Positions 1 through 11,713 are shown, numbered from the stretch's first letter. The stretch: DNA of 64,000 bases from Liriodendron chinense (GCA_003013855.2 ML058433.1:7811966-7875965), one strand, 5' to 3'. A program made the numbers and translations. The notes: generated from the letters alone by a model not told the origin.

Positions 1-74
1 TAGAGTTTATCAGCGTAGGAGGCGAGTGACACCTATATCTTTAGGGCTCAATGTTGACGGGCCTGGGTTGTTCA

Positions 75-953
75 TAACGACTTAAGGAGCATTGAAGACC
101 TTACACATGTAGTCCGAGACATTTGAGAAGACCCCACATTGGGAAGACATGTGTAAGTTGCTTGGAGGAGATGATCAGACCGTTGGATCATGATGATGAT
201 GTGATTGGATCGTTGGTTCGTCGTGGCCCCCTTTCATCACACCATCATTGGAGCGCATTGGACATCTTAGATTTGAGTTTATTTTACGCATTTTTTACTT
301 ATTTGAGTTTTGGGTTAGTGTGGGTACGTTTTTTTCATGCAAATGTCTTTTTTTTGAAATTTTGTTAGTAGGGGTATTTTGGTAATTATGCTAATTCCGA
401 ATTTTATAAGGGTGTTGCCCTAAACTTTTTTTATTAGTTGTTGATTTATGAAAAAGAGCAAACATTTGGTTGCCTCCTTCCTCTTTCCCTCTCTCATGGT
501 GCTCCTTTTTCTTTCTTGATCTCATTCTTCTCTTTTCTTCTTGTGCCCCTTCAACTTCTTCTAAGGTAAACTTGTTACTTCCTCTTTCTCTATTTCTATT
601 CTCTCATAACTTCTAGATCCTAGATTTGAGATTTTATCCAAAATCCCTATTTCTCAAATTCCAAAATCCCTAATCCGAGAAATCCCTCGATCCCTCGGAC
701 TAGTGATTCACATTGGGTATTTGGATTAAGACCATGCAAGATCGGGAGGTTCCATCCCTTGCCGGATCCAACCTATGCAATAATTGAATTTCATACTTCG
801 TGGTTGTGATGATGGCCTGCTCCATTGCATGTCTCTTTGTGGTTTTCTCAGTTTATGATGGTTGATGTTGAATTTTTAGATTATTATTGTCTTTTATTTC
901 CGCTGGATTATGTGTTCATGAGCATGCATCACGATTAGGGCTGTCCTGCATCA
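75..953 (+). mobile_element. LTR of a Ty3/Gypsy element (solo or truncated)
   Basis: From the 'aggagcattgaagacc' segment to the end 'cctgcatca' this stretch is clearly similar to the two LTRs of the inner Gypsy element at 11714-12587 and 17602-18499. The best-matching part is about 540-930, which includes the 'ctcggactagtgattcac' block. The 5' border is unclear: the first ~80 bp of the related LTRs is not well matched here, so the element may begin near 52 or before the window. No target duplication was found and no internal coding sequence is visible on either side. It is more diverged from the other two LTRs than they are from each other, so it is an older relative. Confidence 0.7.
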
Positions 954-960
954 CGATTTC

Positions 961-2138
961 TTCTTAGGCCAGTCGAAAGGTAAGAGATGGAGCTTAGTTG
1001 ATGTTATCTTTTATTCTTTTTATTATTCATTTTTGGAATTTTTTGGAAGAGCTATTAATTTTTTACTTCTAGATAATTATAATATATTATTAATATGATA
1101 CTCAGCACATTATTGTAGCATTAGTAATTGGTGGCTCCGACTTCGAGGCTTTTGGAATTTTGTGGAAGTGCTATTAATTTTTACTTATATTTAATTATAA
1201 TATATTATTAATATGATGCTCAGTACATTATTGTAGCATTAGTAATTGGTGGCTCCGACTTCGAGGCGAAGCTTCTCATCTCAAACCTATATGAGATGGA
1301 AATCTTGATACGAGATGGAAATCTCTTTCGAGGGAGTTTCGCATACGTGTCCTCTCGAGGAGTAAAGACAGAGAAGAGCAGAGGAAGGCCATTTCAGGTC
1401 AATGCGATGAATCCCGAAAGGGAAAAAATCCCTTCGTCCGTAGGAGGGTCTCCCTCTTGCGGCCAAAATCCTCAGAGCAGATGGGCGACCTCTCGCGGTA
1501 GAGTACCGTTTAGAGAGATTAGGGAGAAGGTCTACATTCATTGAACGGGCGACGAGGGAGGGTCATCCGATCTCTTCTTAGGCCAGTCGAAAGGTAAGAG
1601 ATGGAGCTCAGTGGTGGATGAAGGCAGGGGAGTCGAAAGGTAAGAGATGGAGTATAGTTGATGTTATCTTTTATTCTTTTTATTATTCATTTTTGGATTT
1701 TTTTGGAAGAGCTATTAATTTTTTGCTTATAGATAATTATAATATATTATTAATATGATGCTCAACACATTACTGTAGCATTAGTAATTGATGGCTTCGA
1801 CTTCGAGGCGAAGCTTCTCATCTCAAACCTATATGAGATGGAAATATCTTTCGAGAGACTTTCACAACGCGTCATCTTGAGGAGTAAAGACAGTGAAGAG
1901 CAGAGGAAGGTCATTTCAGGTCAACACAATGAATCTTGAGAGGGAAGAAATCCTTTCGTCCCTAGGAGGTCTCCCTCTTGCGGCCAAAATCCTTAAGAGC
2001 AGATGGGCGACCTCTCGTGGTAGAGTACCGTTTAGAGAGATTAGGGAGAAGGTCTACATTCATCGAACGGGCGGCGAGGAGGGAGGGTCATCCGATCTCT
2101 TCTTAGGCTAGTCGAAAGGTAAGAGATGGAGCTCAATT
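961..2138 (+). repeat. Tandem monomers in the LINE 5' UTR
   Basis: Three copies of the unit starting 'ttcttaggccagtcgaaagg' begin at 961, 1575 and 2100; the third runs straight into the ORF1 start at 2139. Copy spacing is 614 and 525 bp. The first copy is longer because an AT-rich 118-bp piece ending 'cgacttcgaggc' is itself duplicated (ends at 1149 and 1267). Each full unit has an AT-rich half (taattataatatattatt) and a GC-richer half containing 'ctctcgaggagtaaagacag'. By analogy with mouse L1 monomers these may be promoter units; that role is inference. Confidence 0.8.
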
Positions 2139-4520
2139 GTGGATGAAGGCAGGGGAGCAGCTAAAGCTAAGGAGGATCTGGCAGGACTGCGAAGAGCGCA
2201 GGAGGAAGGGGTAGGGAGGATCGAAGACAGAGATTGTTGGGTTAGGGTGTCTAAGAAGGGAGGCGGTGTGTCAAAGTCCCAGGAGCTTTTCCCCACTTCG
2301 TTCGTGGAAAACTTCCCGGAGGGATGGAACGACATTCATTACCGCCAGGTCTTTGGTAGGGAAGGAGAGGTCTTGGAGGTTGTACCTAGGGAAAAGGGGT
2401 TTGGGATCATTAGGGGGTTTTCTTTTGTGAGGCTCACGAAGGAAGAGGATGTGGAGAAAGTGATTTCGACGCGCTCCATCGGAAGAAGTTCGAGGGTAAG
2501 GTGTTGTGGGTTCAACGAGCCAAATATGGTTTGGATAAAGCTAAATTGAAGCCAACTAAGTATGGAGCTGTGAAGAGAGTAGTAGAAGCCAAACAAGACT
2601 TACCCCAAGTGCAGAGAGGAGGTGGGGGAAGTGAAGTAGTATAGAGGTCTGCTCGCTCTGACAGGGATGTAGTGCTCGGTCGTGCAGAGGCCTCCAAAGA
2701 AGATGTGGAAGGATCCGTCTCGAAGAAGGAATCTCCTCCAGAGTCTAATAGAATTTGGAAAGATACCCTTTGCGAGGAGTTGCTCTTGCGGGTGGACCCT
2801 AAGGTCATTGATTCATCTGGGACCTCCTGCGGTGGAGTCTGGTGGCGGAGGTGATGGAGGGTACCTCGTTGGATACGGTTAATAGATGGCTTTTGACTTG
2901 TGGGGAGGCTAGAGAGGGGGATTTTTACCTTAGATTCCTATCCTGTTTGAAGGTTTGGATCTCGTTTAGGGAAGGGATGGACCTCGACAAGATTTTGACG
3001 ACAGGTTCCCCATCTGTAGATGGTTATGTTTTCCGTCTCGGGGGTGGGAAGAGGCCTCGTCTCGTGGTTGGGAGAGAGTCTGGTTTTCAGTGTCGGGTAT
3101 TCCTCTCGAACTCTGGCTCCCAGAGATGTTCCAAGTGATTGGCGAATGTTTGGGAGAGTTGTTGCTGGTAGATCCCGCGACAGAGTAAGGGTTGGAGGTA
3201 AGGGTGGCAAGGTTGTTCATGAAGAGGAAGAAACTGACCTTGGTATCGTCGTCGCTCTCAATCCTTGTGGGGAACCTAAGATTGTCTATTTCGATTGTTA
3301 AGTAATCGGAGGAGTTTCTCCGTAGAAGACGTGAGTCGGCCTACATGGCTTCTGATCAGCAATGGACCTTCTTCCTTGCATCAGTGGCGATCACGAAGTA
3401 TTGTTTGGCGTGGTCTAGTGGAGCACCGAATGCTACATGGCAACAACAACTTCTGTCGTACCATGCTACGATAAGGGGCAAGGGGCATTCGACACGTGGT
3501 AGGGGGAATGATTCTTCCGAGCCTAATTTGAATGAGACGGGTGTAGCTTCGCTTGGTGCGAGAGGTTTGGGAGAGTGCCTCAGATCGCGGTCTGGTCCGA
3601 ACCTGGAATAAACAGGTGGAGGATTCTCAGGGGATCTTAGCCATCGACGTGGAAGCGTTAGCAACTGTGAAACTTCGATCCTCAGAATGAACCATGGAGA
3701 ATGGTTTGGGTGGAGGTTTGGTTGCTAGGTTTAGTACGTTAGAGCTCGATATGCCTGACGTGTGTATCGAGGGTCTTGTATCGAACCTTCCGAGGGCAGT
3801 CGTGGAGGCAATGGTGGTGTCATATACTTCCTAGATCTCACGTGGGATGGAAAACAGAGATCTTCGTGTGGAGCCCATCTTTCGTAGTGGCACTTGTGCA
3901 AAACTTCTTAATATTAATCCCGACCCTGAGACACTTTCTCTTCGTCCGGATACAGCTCAGATCCTTGAGAGAGCTAGCCAGAACAACGATGCGAGTCTTG
4001 CAGGTGAGCGCATATCGGTGGAGAGCATTGTGGAGATGAATAATCCCTCTCCTCTTCATCTGGACTCGTGATCAGAATCAGACGTCCTTGGATCGTTGAT
4101 TGAGGCCCAAGATCCAGGGAGTGGGGAGTTTCAGGATGTCTTAGACATCATTCTGTTGTAGGTGGATGCGACATCTAGAGGGGAAATGGCTGGTCAGTGT
4201 TTAGTAAATCCTGGTCGGGCGCTGTCAGATGATATTGAGGCCTTCCAGGCACTGTCGGCGCAAAAGAAGAGATGGTTGAGGACCATGATGAATAAAGTAG
4301 GCAGATCTCTAGGACTTTGGTTTGGGGACAGGGAAGAAGACTACTTTGCGTTATTCTAGTTTGCGAAAGAGCGAGGTACAACTATTCCTCCTATGGTAGT
4401 CCCCAAAAAGTCTCCGAATTCGTCCAAAGGTAGGTGTGAACTTTTGAGTCTTAGCCCTGACAAAAGCCTTTTGTTGCTAGATCATGAAGGTCTTAGAAGG
4501 AGGAGGGGTAAGACTGTTCC
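2139..4520 (+). pseudogene. LINE ORF1 (RRM-like and DUF4283-like domains), degenerate
   Basis: The first frame opens with ATG at 2139, directly after the third 5' UTR unit, and shows an RRM-like segment with an RNP1-type motif (RGFSFVRL) near residue 90. Coding then shifts frame (the next piece reads KYGLDKAKLKPTKYG). A later piece around 3060-3290 contains 'SGIPLELWLPEMF', typical of the DUF4283 region of plant L1 ORF1. Further acidic, low-complexity pieces follow to about 4480 (for example 3847-4071). Known role of the family: nucleic-acid chaperone that coats LINE RNA. Several frameshifts and stops make this copy non-functional. Confidence 0.7.
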
Positions 4521-4986
4521 AAGATGAAGATTCTGTGTTGGAACGTTTGTGGTTTGGGATTTCCCAGGAAGAGGATGATCATTAAAGATTTGTGCAGCAG
4601 GTGGAGAGCGCAGATTATTTCTTTCCAAGAGACTAAGCTTCGGTCAATTGCCAAAAAGATCCTCGATTTCATTTGGGGGTTGGTGTCTGTGCATTGGGTG
4701 GAGGTTGGATCAAAGGGAGCAACTGGGGGGCATTGTTATCGTGTTGGACTCCAACATTTGGCAAAAAGAGGACTGGTGGGGGGGCTCCTTCTCAGTTAGT
4801 CATTCTCTATGACATTTCCTCTGGCTTCAAATGGTTCTTCACAGCTGTGTATGGTTCGACTTCGGCCAATAGAAGGGGAGAGTTTTGGCGGGAGCTGGAT
4901 TTGGTTTGTGATAAGTTTGACTACCCTTGGTGGGGATTTCAATACTACCAGATTTTCCTATGAATGAAATAGGGGGGGTTGTATTA

Positions 4987-6447
4987 TGATGTAGGACGAG
5001 TGAAAACTAGCCTAGGATGATTATGATGAGATCAAAATACGCAATAACTATGCAGTCAACATGTAAAGCCAAACAAATTCACATCACAAAATAGAAATTT
5101 CAGATTAACAACTAGATGGTCCTAGGTTAGTCACATGCATGGTGCACTAAATATAAAATGCTTCAAGAATGGCCTACTTGGAAGATAGAACGAGTGAAAA
5201 CTAGCCTAGGATGATTATGATGAGATCAAAATACGTAACAACCATGCAATTAAGATGTAAACCTAAACAAATTCACACCATGAAATAGAAATTTCAGATT
5301 AACAACTTGATGATCCTAGGTTAGTCACATGCACGGTGCACGAAATATAAAATGCTTCAAGAATGACCCACTTGGAAAATAGAACTTTCAATCTAGCATA
5401 GGTAGTGCCACATCTATGGGAATAACCAGGGTATCGTTAAAATTCAGATTTTGGGTTAAAGGTTTTGGCTCAAAATCAGAATGTCCTAAGGAGTTTTGGT
5501 CTTTGGAATTGGGGTTTTGGGAATTTTAGGGTAGGGTTAAGGAAAATTGGAAATTGGGGATTAGAATTAGGGACTTAAGGTTAGGGTTTTAGGGATTTAA
5601 GGCCATGAGAAGGCTGAAATTCGGATTTGGGTGAAAGGGGGTAGTCGGATTTGAGAATTGGTATGGGATTAGGTTAGGTTTGATGGATTCAGATGGGAAA
5701 ATGTTAGGGTTTTGAGGAAAACGAATTTTAAGGTCACGTGGGCCTATGTTGAATGAAAACAGTTCAAGGATTGAGGGTTTTGTTGGGTTAAATGGGGAAG
5801 AAGAAGAAAAGATGGGAGATTGTAGGTTTTAGGATATGGGTTGAATAAGAAAGAAGAAGAAGAAGAAGGTGTTTGAGTACCTTGAATGGAGAAGGAGAGA
5901 AGAGTTGTAGAATCCACTACCAAGCTAGATGTTACCCTTTCACAATGTGATTGGAAGGGAGGGTTTTTTCACAAACCCTAAAAGAAGATGCAGAAGAAAA
6001 CTCTCTCTAGGAAGGAAGCTCCTTTTCTCTTGCTTTGCTCAAACGTACCATAGGGTTGGACATCCCTTGGCTTTTTATAATAAAACTTTAAAGAAATTAC
6101 AAGTATGCCCTTATTTAAAGTTCAATGGGTCATACTCAAAACTAGACATCCAAATCAACTAAAAGTAATCCAAACCGTCCAATAAATCCTAAAAATAACA
6201 TAAATAAAAGAAAAGAAAAATCAAGGTCCAAGGGCCCCAGATTCGGAAGATCTGACAGCCCGATGGCCCGATGAAGATGATCTAACGGTCCGATGGACCC
6301 AAAACTAAAAATCTTTAGATAAGAACTCCTAAAAAGCAGCCCACATGCATCATCCCAGTGTGGGGTCTTCCTGATGCGCGTCCAATGCATATGGGATCTA
6401 ACCTCCCTCTTTGGTACACTTGAGTGGGTCCTCTGATGTCCCCATCA
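4987..6447. mobile_element. Putative solo LTR (1.46 kb) inside the LINE endonuclease
   Basis: The insertion has ends TGATG...CATCA and imperfect flanking 5-bp repeats (TATTA at 4982-4986, TATTG at 6448-6452). Removing it together with one repeat restores the LINE endonuclease frame exactly across the junction, which confirms both borders. No coding domain is recognisable. It contains a 194-bp tandem duplication, a purine-rich 'ttagggtttt' segment (5440-5700) and a (GAA)n-like run near 5850. No second copy of this LTR occurs in the window, so the family is unassigned. Confidence 0.65.
4996..5383. repeat. 194-bp direct tandem duplication
   Basis: The unit starting 'acgagtgaaaactagcctag' occurs at 4996 and again at 5190 with only scattered differences, ending at 'cacttggaaaatagaac'. 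It lies inside the putative solo LTR. Confidence 0.9.
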
Positions 6448-8350
6448 TATTGCCAGAATTATGTCAGACTTTTCTCAGTGGGTTAGCAAGCAACGAGCTC
6501 ATTAATTTACTAATGTCCGGAGGCAGTTTTACGTGGTCCAATGGACAGGCTAACCCTTCTGTCTCAGTTTGATAGGTTTCTCATCTCTCCGCTTTGGGAG
6601 GAGAAGTATCTGCTGGCCATCACTCAGATTCTCCCTAAACCTGTCTCGGATCACAGCCCTATCCTCCTTTTAGTTGACTCAGACAATTGGGGTCCAAAGC
6701 CTTTTCGGTTTGAGGTTGCATGGTTGGAGGTGGAAGGGTTTCATGACCTAACTGTCGAATGGTCGTCCTCCTTCGAGGTGAGCGGGTTTGCAGGGTTCAG
6801 ATTATCCCAAAAGTTCAAGCTTCTCAAAGCTAAAATTCAGATTTGGAAGGACGTGTTAGGGGAGCAAAATATTCAGCTAGAGGAGATGCTCCACTGTATT
6901 CAGGACTTGGACTTGGAAGCCTAGGCAAGTCTGTTGTCAGAGGAGGACGCTGGCCTTAGAGCCAACATGGTTTAGTCTTATGCTAGTCGCCTAAAGGAAG
7001 AGGAGATAAGATGGAAGCAGAGGTCAAGAGCTACTTGGCTGATAGAAAGTGATAAAAATACGGCGTTCTTCCACAAAATTGCTAGTGCGAGAGCTAGGAA
7101 CAATAAAATTAGCTGCTTGGTGGAAGGGGAGAGGAGGGTAGACAAGAAGGAAGAAATTTGCGAGGCTGTGGTTACCTTCTACGAAAACTTATTGTTTGAT
7201 GAAGGGTGGGACCATCCTTCTTTGGATGGGTTGGAGTTCAAGTGCTTATCAGAAATTGAAGTGTTAGATCTTGAAAAGCCTTTTTCGGTTGAGGAGGTCA
7301 AGGCGACCGTCGACTCTCTTTGTAGGGACAAGTCTCCGGGATCAGATGACTTTCCTCTAGCTTTTTTTTTTTCCAGGTCTTCTAGGAGCTGATCAAGAAG
7401 AATTTGATGGATTTCATGTGGGAATTCTTCGAGAGAGGTAGGCTTTCAACTTCTTTGGGAGCCTCATTCATAGCAATCATCCCGAAGATTTCTGGTGCTG
7501 ATTGTCTTAAGGACTTTCGGCCCATTAGCCTCATTGATCCTAGCCAAGATTCTAACGGGCAGATTTCGACAGGTGCTTAACTCTATTATTTCTAAGAACC
7601 AAGGTGCATTCATAGAGGGGAGGCAACTCATTGATGGTGCTCTTATTGCTAATGAATGCATTGACTCAAGGTTTAAAGGAGGGAGTGAGCAGTATGGCTT
7701 GTAAGTTGGATATTGAGAGGGCTAACGCTCACGATTGGGACTTCTTGGCTTACGTGCTTCGGAGGATGGGTTGTGGGCAGAAGTGGATAGCTTGGATTTT
7801 GGAGTGCGTCTGCTTGGCTAGATTTTCGATGCTTGTGAACGGATCGCCAAAAGGGTTCTTCAAACCTACGAGGGGGATCCATCAAGGGGATCCCCTCTCT
7901 CCATTCCTTTTCCTTGTAATAGTGGAAGCTCTCTATGGGTTGCTGTCTAAAGCCCAGGAAGAAGGCTTCATTAAGGGGTTCCAAGTCAGTAAGGAAGGGC
8001 CTCCTATCTCTCATCTTCAGTTTGCGTATGACACAATCATATTTTGTGACGTGGATGAAGGTATGGTTGATAAACTGTGGACGATGATCCTTTGCTTTGA
8101 AGTGGTCTCGGGTCTTAAAGTTAACGTAGCCAAAAGTGAGATGTTAAGCATGCACACTTCTCAAGGGGAGGTGAAGAGGTTAGCTGATATTTTCAGTTGT
8201 CGAGCAGGATCCTTTCCTTCGACTTACTTGGGTTTGCGCCTTTGTCTTGGGAAGCCTCCCAAGCATTTATGGGACGTCATCATTGAAAGATTTGAGAGGA
8301 AGTTCACTCTTTGGAGAGGTCGGCTTCTTTCCCTTGGTGCAAGGATCACT

Positions 8351-8906
8351 CTCTTTTCACCGTGAATCGCATGGCCATAATGTGGCGCATTAACTAATTT
8401 CTGTTTGCTGCTCATGCAACTGCTCCTGCTATGTCTCTTTTCACCAAGGTTGATGAAAAAAAAAAAGTAATAATAATAGCAATAAATAATTCCAAGTTTA
8501 ATGAATTGATAGAACCATCATCTACTTTTGATTTTGATTGTAAGGCACTTCTACATTTCCATAATGATTCAAACATATGCAAAGCCAAATGCGCCTTTCA
8601 AGGATGAGTTCATTTGACATGTTAAGGATTATTCTGACCAGTTCTAAAACTTTGCAAGTTTTCCATCATTCAGATTAGAAATGATGAAGTTTCTAGAATT
8701 TAGACTATCATTAACTGGGAGTCTATTTTTGGTTCAAGGGGAAGTTCTTTCGCCTTTAATCAATTAAAATGTTAGTTTCTTGAAGTCACAATCTATATTT
8801 TACTGTAACTGATTTAATGATGAATTACTCAGCTAGATTGCTTATATATTTTTCTTCATTCTTCAATTTCTTGTTAACTCTTTTGGTCTTATGTTCTTGT
8901 TTCCAG
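8351..8906. other. Intron or 5' sequence of the MCD1-like gene; no gene recognised
   Basis: Non-coding, AT-rich sequence between the truncated LINE and the first visible MCD1 exon. A 12-bp direct repeat (tctcttttcacc at 8350-8361 and 8434-8445) brackets an 84-bp step next to the LINE junction, and a short A-run follows at 8457-8467. The segment ends in a pyrimidine-rich tract and 'tttccag', a good splice acceptor at 8905-8906. Confidence 0.6.
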
Positions 8907-9073
8907 ATGAAAAGATGCATTAGCACAAACTCTGGAATTGGTTTATTTGTTGCAATTGCATTCTTGGTGATTGTTGTAAGACAAATTTTAGCCAGGAAGC
9001 CAAGGCATAGTCAGCATGGATCTGTGGCTGATCTTGTGAAGCGGGGCCAGTTGAGATCTGATAGAAGAGGCAT
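8907..9073 (+). CDS. MCD1: MCD1-like chloroplast division-site protein, exon A (membrane segment)
   Basis: First visible exon of a plant-specific protein that resembles MULTIPLE CHLOROPLAST DIVISION SITE 1. The known protein sits in the chloroplast inner envelope and acts with ARC6 and the Min system to place the FtsZ ring. The exon starts after 'gttcttgtttccag' and ends at the donor GTATGT (9074). It encodes a hydrophobic membrane segment (GIGLFVAIAFLVIVVRQIL) followed by the basic stretch 'SVADLVKRGQLRSDRRG'. It ends in phase 2 and joins exon B to give 'RRGISRPLKYDDPFNNP', as expected for the family. The three visible exons encode about 253 residues; I recall about 350 for the Arabidopsis protein, so a transit-peptide exon of roughly 90-100 residues should lie upstream. 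It is not visible here: either outside the window or lost. Confidence 0.8.
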
Positions 9074-9924
9074 GTATGTTCCCAAACCCTTTGTATGTTC
9101 TTTTGTACTTTGTTCTAGACATTTAATGAACTTTGAATCATCATAATTTCCATGTAGAAGCAGAATGCATACTTATTATTAACTTTTGATGTTTACTTTT
9201 ATGATTTGGTGAGCTTTTCCTTATCCGCCATAATCATGCGACTGAATACTGCACCCACTATCAAGTATATAGATGATAGTTGCATCAAAATCAAGCCTAA
9301 TTTTTATGTCTTGATCCTACTCACAACTTGATTAGTTATTTTACGCCATTCTGTACTTCTATCATATTATCAATATGGGTGGTTTTGTTCTTTAAGTTCT
9401 AGTTTAGAAATTAACGATAAAGTGGTGATGGTCAATGTAATCGACATATGGTGTAGCATCCAAACTTTATTCCTCATCTTTTGAAATTAGGAAGTGTGGC
9501 ATCCAAACTTTATTCCTTATCTTTCAAAGTTGGGGGGGGGGGGGGGGGGGAGTTGGTGGATTTCCTTGCATGCGCAACATTGTTTTCATTAATTAGCTTG
9601 TGAAATTAGTCGTATGCGTTAATCTGAAAGTAGAAGAGGTTTTTGTGGTATCTAGGGAGGAAAAGAAAGAAAGAAAAGATGTGGTCTGCACAGACTATGG
9701 AATCCTCTGTATTGTCAAAATTAATATGCAAATTTGATGGTTGGGCAACAATGTATCAGAAGAGAATATGTGGTATGTACTTCTGTAGGAATGTTGATAG
9801 ATCTGCCGAGGGATATCTGGCATGCCAAAATTTGGATTCTAAAATTTTCCAAGTTTCAGTTTGCAATGAAATTTCTTACATGGATAATAATATTATTTTG
9901 CATTGCACACTTCCTTGTTCACAG
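9074..9924 (+). other. MCD1 intron between exons A and B
   Basis: An 851-bp intron with donor GTATGT and acceptor 'ttcacag'. It contains a G19 homopolymer at 9532-9550 and just before it two imperfect copies of 'gcatccaaactttattcc' (about 9458 and 9500). Reading frames that run through this intron into exon B are read-through artefacts. Confidence 0.8.
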
Positions 9925-10312
9925 TTCAAGGCCCCTCAAGTATGATGATCCTTTTAATAACCCCTTGGTGAAGGTTGGTAAGAGCAATTCAACTGTGGAA
10001 ATGTGTGGGAAGGTTTATCGCTTGGCGCCAGTGAGCCTTACTGAAGAGCAACAATCAATCCATCAGAAAAGAAGGTCACGTGCATACCAGTGGAAGAGAC
10101 CAACTGTTTTCCTCAAGGAAGGGGATCCACTACCACCAGATGTTGACCCTGATACAGTCAGATGGATTCCAGCCAACCACCCTTTTGCTACCACAGTCAA
10201 CGACATTGATGAGGACATGGCGCAGAACAATGTGTTCCAAAAGGATGGTGTTCCTTTTCGTATTAAAGCTGAGCATGAAGCATTGCAGAGGAAATTGGAG
10301 GCTCTACAAAGT
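9925..10312 (+). CDS. MCD1: MCD1-like protein, exon B (conserved core)
   Basis: A 388-bp exon bounded by the acceptor 'tccttgttcacag' and the donor GTAAGT at 10313. It encodes the most conserved part of the family: 'KYDDPFNNPLVKVG', 'TVEMCGKVYRLAPVSLTEE', 'QKRRSRAYQWKRPT', 'PPDVDPDTVRWIPANHPFAT' and a coiled-coil-like end 'FRIKAEHEALQRKLEALQ'. No stop or frameshift occurs, and it ends in phase 0, so it joins exon C in frame. An intact conserved exon next to heavily decayed transposons argues that the gene is still under selection. Confidence 0.88.
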
Positions 10313-11392
10313 GTAAGTACTCATGGCCCACCGTGTGTTACTTTACAATACCGTATGTATGTAGTATGTGGATGATGAAATTCTATGCTACCGACAAACT
10401 AAAGAGCTCAGGCATGTTGTGGCAAAATATTCCTTTCAAACCTAACCACAATTTGAAAATATCAATAGTTCCGTAAATACTCAAAATTCACCATGGTTTT
10501 CTTCATAAATTTCAAGATTTTTTTCTTTCTTTCTTTTTGAGCAATGATTTGCTGCCTAAATCAATGAAATTTCAGAAAATGCAAAAAAAAATAGTCATCG
10601 TAGATCTTGGAATGACCTTTAAAAGTTGTTGGAGAATTCTCAAAACGAACATCCAGGCACAAAGTTGCTATCTTGTGCAAGGTTGCTGTCTCTGTTAATT
10701 ATGGAAATTGAAGATGGAGGAACTTCTTTTCCTAGCATCTGTTTGTGTTGACTTCATCAGGCATGTGGTTTTTGGGCCTTCTGCCTTTCTGACACTCCCG
10801 TGTTAGTCTCACATTTGACTTGGAAGACCATAATTAATTAATCTCTGGGTGGACACTTATAACATGGGTGGATGCATGAATCAGCGGCCCTAGCATTCAA
10901 GACATTCATAACATAGTAATTTTGTGTGCAATCCTCAAAACAATTGTAATGGTGCAAATTGAAGCACATTTTTAAGTCTATCGAATTCACAAATTTGCGG
11001 AATCATCTACAAGCTGATGAAGTTCCAAATTTTCAAGCTTCTGGGTAGGATATCATATTGAAAACCCTGTACAAAGCCTCCTCCAGAAAAATAGAGCTTC
11101 CAAACAGCTTAGCATCACACCAAAATTTTTCACACTTGTTTCGTAGTCTCAAAAACCTGAAACAAACCTTGTTGTGGCCCCTGTGAATGCAATGATATTG
11201 TCTTACATTTGCTTAATCACTTTGCATGATTCAATCATTTCTATTCAGTGTCACTTACCAACTACAAAATTCTAATGTTTCTAGGAGAAATGATCTCATC
11301 AACCTTGTATCTCACTCGTCTTTGATTAAGTGGTTGTGACTCATCTAATCATTGACAGCTCATATGTGGATGTGACTCACCTGATTAGTCAG

Positions 11393-11713
11393 TGATGCAG
11401 GCCTACGACTCACTTCGGCCCATTTAGGCCCACTGTAGGGCCTGACCCACTTAGGCCCATTTAGGCCCATTGTAGGGCCTAACCCACTTAAGCCCATCTA
11501 TGCCCACTATAGGGCCTGACAAGATATAGGACCATAGCCTACCGTAGGGCCCAACATATGCTGATTTTTAGGCTGATTATTTATAGATTTGGGGTTATAA
11601 TTTACATATGGAGGCTGATTAAAGATGTGATGAGGGTGTAATTGATATGATTGAATATATAAGCTGAATTTAGAGATTTAATTGCTTTCCATGTTTACTT
11701 TTTATTAGGCTTT
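11393..11713 (+). repeat. Outer Gypsy 5' LTR, first part
   Basis: It begins TGATGCAGGCC and contains repeats of 'cacttaggcccat'. It is interrupted after 'tttattaggcttt' by the inner Gypsy element; the matching 3' LTR reads on uninterrupted past the same point near 23790. Confidence 0.85.

Larger units (their letters stand above)
961..8350 (+). mobile_element. L1-type LINE (RIL), 5' complete-looking, 3' truncated, degenerate
   Basis: Non-LTR retrotransposon on the + strand: a repeated 5' UTR, an ORF1 with an RRM-like domain, an apurinic-type endonuclease and a reverse transcriptase. It is homologous throughout to the LINE at 24021-30843. The recognisable coding region stops within the conserved 'GARITL' segment after the RT palm, so the C-terminal zf-RVT part and the 3' tail are missing. 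A 1.46-kb LTR-like insertion interrupts the endonuclease. No target duplication was found. It lies just 5' of the MCD1 exons, so it is probably in an intron or the promoter of that gene. Confidence 0.85.
4524..8350 (+). pseudogene. LINE ORF2: endonuclease plus reverse transcriptase, interrupted and mutated
   Basis: The start is ATG at 4524 with the endonuclease opening 'MKILCWNVCGLG' (WNxRG-like) and the 'FQETKL' motif at about residue 35, followed by a frameshift near 4700. The 'DFNTTRFSYE'-like motif lies near 4940. An LTR-like insertion occupies 4987-6447; the frame resumes at 'MSDFSQWVS' and reaches 'SFTWSN' and 'PVSDHSPILL'. RT blocks follow: 'DKSPGSDDFPLAF' (7330), 'KDFRPISLI' (7510), 'GIHQGDPLSPFLF' (7880) and the catalytic box near 8020. 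That box reads FAYDT instead of FADDT, so a catalytic Asp is lost. The polypeptide ends at 'RITL' near 8350, without the C-terminal cysteine motif. Confidence 0.85.

Noticed and set aside
8817..9146. A 109-codon frame starting at 8817 as a complete small gene
   Set aside because: Only 8907-9073 matches a known family; a splice acceptor and a donor bound that part, so the rest is intron read-through.
9734..10375. A 213-codon frame as a single-exon gene
   Set aside because: Family similarity starts exactly after the acceptor at 9924 and stops at the donor at 10313; the flanks are intron.
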